A DNA stretch of 64,000 nucleotides from Streptomyces tateyamensis (GTDB lineage Bacteria > Actinomycetota > Actinomycetes > Streptomycetales > Streptomycetaceae): contig NZ_PYBW01000084.1 of NCBI RefSeq assembly GCF_003205575.1, positions 1 through 64,000 of the forward strand, in the 5' to 3' direction. Below the pieces are notes generated by a model. That model made no database searches, was not told where the DNA came from, and worked only from the letters and a program-made list of their open reading frames with translations. The first letter of the stretch is position 1; each line of letters opens with the position of its first letter. This document shows, piece after piece, positions 59,839 to 64,000 of this stretch. The position numbers and the translations under genes are program-made.

Positions 59839-61038
59839 TCAGCGGCTGCTCGCGCTCGGCGAGCCGCCCGCCACCCCCGGTGCCGGGGAACCGTGTTGGG
59901 CCTGGTAGGCGTTGAACTCGTCGACGTTCTTGCGGTGCTGCTCCTCACTGTCCGTGAACCTGGTGTCCCCGGGGCGGACCGTCACGAAGTAGAGCCAGTC
60001 CCCCGGTGCGGGGTTGAGCGCCGCGGCCAGCGCGTCGTGCCCGGGGTTGTCGATCGGGGTCGGCGGCAGGCCGGGCGCGCGGTAGGTGTTGTAGGGCGAG
60101 TCGAGCTGGGTGTCCGTGACGCTGGTGTGCAGGGTGGTGCGCCCGAGCGCGTAGTTGATGGTGGAGTCCAGTTGCAGCGGCAGCTGCTTGGCCAGCCGGT
60201 TGTAGACCACCCGGGCGACCTTGGCCATGTCCTCCGGATTGTCCGACTCGCCCTGCACCAGGCTCGCCACCACCAGCACCTGGTAGGCCGTCAGCCGGCC
60301 GCTGCCCTCGTCCAGCCCGGCGGTGGTGAACTCCCCCGCGCCGTGGTGCACCATCTGCTGCAGCAGGCTCAGCGGCGTGGTCTCCCCGGTCACGCTGTAG
60401 GTGGCGGGAAAGAGCAGGCCCTCCGGGTTGCCCGCCGCGTAGTCCGGCAGGCCCAGCTCGGTGGCGTGCTGCTCGGCGGCGCGCTGGGTGGTGCCGGCCG
60501 GCAGCGCCAGCCGCTGGTCCACCGCGGCGTACACCTGCAGCGCCCGCCAGCCCTCCGGCACGGTGAGCGCGTTGGCGTTGGCCGGGTCGCCGAGCACCGC
60601 GAGCGCCGCGCCCGCGGACATCCGCCGGTGCAGCGCGTACGTCCCCGGCTGGATCCGGTCCGCCAGCCCGGCGCCGGCGGCCGCGTCGGTGAACGCCTTG
60701 ACGCTGGCCACCACCTGGCTGCGCTGCAGGATCTGCCCGATCCGGGTCAGGCTGGCGCCCTGCGGCACCGAGATCTGCAGCGCCGCACCGTCGCCGGTGC
60801 CCGGGAAGTCGACGGCCGGCGCCGGGCCGCGGACCCGGAAGGAGTCCACCACCCGCTGCCCGGTCCACAGCGCACCGCCGACCAGCGCGGCCAGCAGCAC
60901 CGCGGTGACCGAGCAGGCCAGCCCGGTCCGCCGCGGCCGGCGCGGCCCGGGCGCAGCGGGCTCGCGCACCGGGTCGGGCCCGGGCTCCTCGACCGGGGCG
61001 CCCAGGTGACCCGGCGTCAGCCCCGGCAACGCGTCCAT
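59839..61038 (-). CDS. Second MltG-family endolytic transglycosylase
   Basis: A 399-residue paralogue of the downstream MltG with a short cytosolic tail, one membrane helix (about 38-60) and a full YceG domain. It keeps ASLVQGES with the conserved Glu and GLPPTPIDNPG, so it is probably active. It lacks the long Gln/Pro-rich region. ATG 61038 has GGGGAGAG 7 bases upstream. A 36-bp palindrome lies between it and ruvX, and 175 bases separate it from the next mltG. Tandem copies suggest division of labour in hyphal wall growth (inference). Confidence 0.9.
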   Translation of the reverse strand: MDALPGLTPGHLGAPVEEPGPDPVREPAAPGPRRPRRTGLACSVTAVLLAALVGGALWTGQRVVDSFRVRGPAPAVDFPGTGDGAALQISVPQGASLTRIGQILQRSQVVASVKAFTDAAAGAGLADRIQPGTYALHRRMSAGAALAVLGDPANANALTVPEGWRALQVYAAVDQRLALPAGTTQRAAEQHATELGLPDYAAGNPEGLLFPATYSVTGETTPLSLLQQMVHHGAGEFTTAGLDEGSGRLTAYQVLVVASLVQGESDNPEDMAKVARVVYNRLAKQLPLQLDSTINYALGRTTLHTSVTDTQLDSPYNTYRAPGLPPTPIDNPGHDALAAALNPAPGDWLYFVTVRPGDTRFTDSEEQHRKNVDEFNAYQAQHGSPAPGVAGGSPSASSR

Positions 61039-61074
61039 CCGACGACTCTCCCCGGGCTCGGCCACCGATACGGC

Positions 61075-61110
61075 AAAGGGCCCGTCCGGACGCGTCCGGA
61101 CGGGCCCTTT
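61075..61110. terminator. 36-bp perfect palindrome between ruvX and mltG
   Basis: AAAGGGCCCGTCCGGACG is followed with no gap by its reverse complement. It lies 25 bases after the ruvX stop and 36 bases before the second mltG start on the minus strand, leaving little room for a new promoter, so it may be a partial terminator. Confidence 0.8.
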
Positions 61111-61135
61111 GGGCAGCAACGCTAGGCCGGGCCGA

Positions 61136-61609
61136 TCAGACGACCGGCTCGACACTCTCGCCGGGCGGCCGACCGCTCACCCGTTCGGTCTCCAGCGCGT
61201 TCTGCAGGATCACCACGGCGGCGGCCTGGTCGATCGCGGCCCGGCCCTTCTTGGCCTTGACCCCGGAGGCCCGCATCCCGGCGGCGGCGGTGACCGTGGT
61301 CATCCGCTCGTCCACCAGCCGCACCGGCACCGGTGCCAGCAGCGCCGCCAGCCGGCCCGCGTAGCCGCGCACCTTGGCGGCGGCCGGGCCCTCCTTGCCG
61401 TTCAGCGAGCGGGGCAGGCCGACCACCACCTCGACGGCGTCGTACTCCTCGACGAGCTGCTTCAGCCGCGCCTGGGAGCGGCCCCCCGCGGGGACCGTCT
61501 CCACCGGCGTGGCGATCAGCCCGTCGGGGTCGCAGGAGGCGACCCCGATCCGGGCGTCACCGACGTCGACGGCGAGCCGCCGGCCCCGGCGCCAGACACG
61601 TTCCTCCAT
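61136..61609 (-). CDS. ruvX: RuvX / YqgF RNase H-fold protein
   Basis: A 157-residue RNase H-like protein (YqgF family) with roles in pre-16S rRNA 5' end processing and DNA repair. Seen: LAVDVGDARIGVASCDPDG (first Asp), VVVGLPRSLNG, VRLVDERMTTVTAA (catalytic Glu/Arg) and a final Asp in AAIDQAAAVVILQ. ATG 61609; a 17-bp tandem duplication spans its 5' end. It lies between alaS and mltG, a common conserved neighbourhood. Confidence 0.95.
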   Translation of the reverse strand: MEERVWRRGRRLAVDVGDARIGVASCDPDGLIATPVETVPAGGRSQARLKQLVEEYDAVEVVVGLPRSLNGKEGPAAAKVRGYAGRLAALLAPVPVRLVDERMTTVTAAAGMRASGVKAKKGRAAIDQAAAVVILQNALETERVSGRPPGESVEPVV

Positions 61610-61639
61610 CAAGCACGGCCTTCCATCAAGCACGGCCTT
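61606..61639. repeat. 17-bp tandem duplication at the ruvX start
   Basis: CCATCAAGCACGGCCTT occurs at 61606-61622 and again at 61623-61639, with a partial third copy. Each copy carries an ATG and a GGAAGG on the minus strand, giving duplicate possible ruvX starts. Confidence 0.8.
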
Positions 61640-61642
61640 CCA

Positions 61643-64000
<2,358 letters not shown>

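Overview
The window is high-GC actinobacterial DNA with strong third-position GC bias, many GTG and some TTG starts, and frequent 4-base stop/start overlaps. A bldD gene with the c-di-GMP signature, mihF beside gmk and rpoZ, a pyr operon led by pyrR with the Shine-Dalgarno sequence next to a PyrR-type hairpin, and copies of the CCGGCCGAAGGC repeat point to Streptomyces or a near relative such as Kitasatospora or Streptacidiphilus.

Region 1 (about 1-18,000) is an accessory stretch of exported redox, metal and cell-surface genes, broken by decayed genes and transposase remnants. It opens with a four-gene operon of two exported ferritin-like proteins, a blue-copper lipoprotein and a small membrane protein with three evenly spaced histidines. 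Next come a frameshifted, truncated TPR gene, a divergent pair of nickel/cobalt transporters (NicO type with a small lipoprotein, and NiCoT type), a secreted DUF4331 protein and an intact TPR paralogue. After an IS66 remnant there are a ParB-like small protein with an aquaporin, a small Asn/His-rich secreted protein, a 56-bp perfect palindrome, and a membrane-anchored molybdopterin oxidoreductase with a fasciclin lipoprotein. A frameshifted IS5 remnant and an orphan gene tail close the region.

Region 2 (about 18,000-33,800) is mostly core genome: pirin, rpe, an SDR and an aldo/keto reductase, a nucleotidyltransferase and a GNAT protein, then rsmB, fmt and def, a small DNA-binding-like protein, an atypical priA, metK, coaBC, rpoZ and gmk. 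Several gaps hold short tandem repeats (28 bp, 16 bp and about 35 bp units).

Region 3 (about 33,800-45,300) is the UMP operon on the minus strand, pyrR-pyrB-pyrC-(membrane protein)-carA-carB-pyrD-pyrF, followed by mihF. A PyrR-type leader lies before pyrR and a clear terminator after pyrF. bldD diverges from pyrR and has two BldD-box-like sequences at its promoter.

Region 4 (about 45,300-64,000) holds a thioesterase, pepQ-like/efp/nusB, a lipase-maturation-factor-like membrane protein, an MFS transporter, a Nei-like glycosylase and a P-loop protein. The shikimate genes aroE, aroC, aroK, aroB and aroQ follow, the last four overlapping by 4 bases, then two tandem mltG genes, ruvX and the 3' part of alaS, which runs off the right edge. 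The PepQ-like protein lacks three of the five expected metal ligands.

Functionally the right 46 kb combines one-carbon and formyl-methionine metabolism, pyrimidine and aromatic precursor synthesis, transcription and translation factors, and developmental regulators. The left 18 kb looks like a flexible segment specialised in extracytoplasmic metal and redox chemistry. Its exact function is not established by sequence alone.
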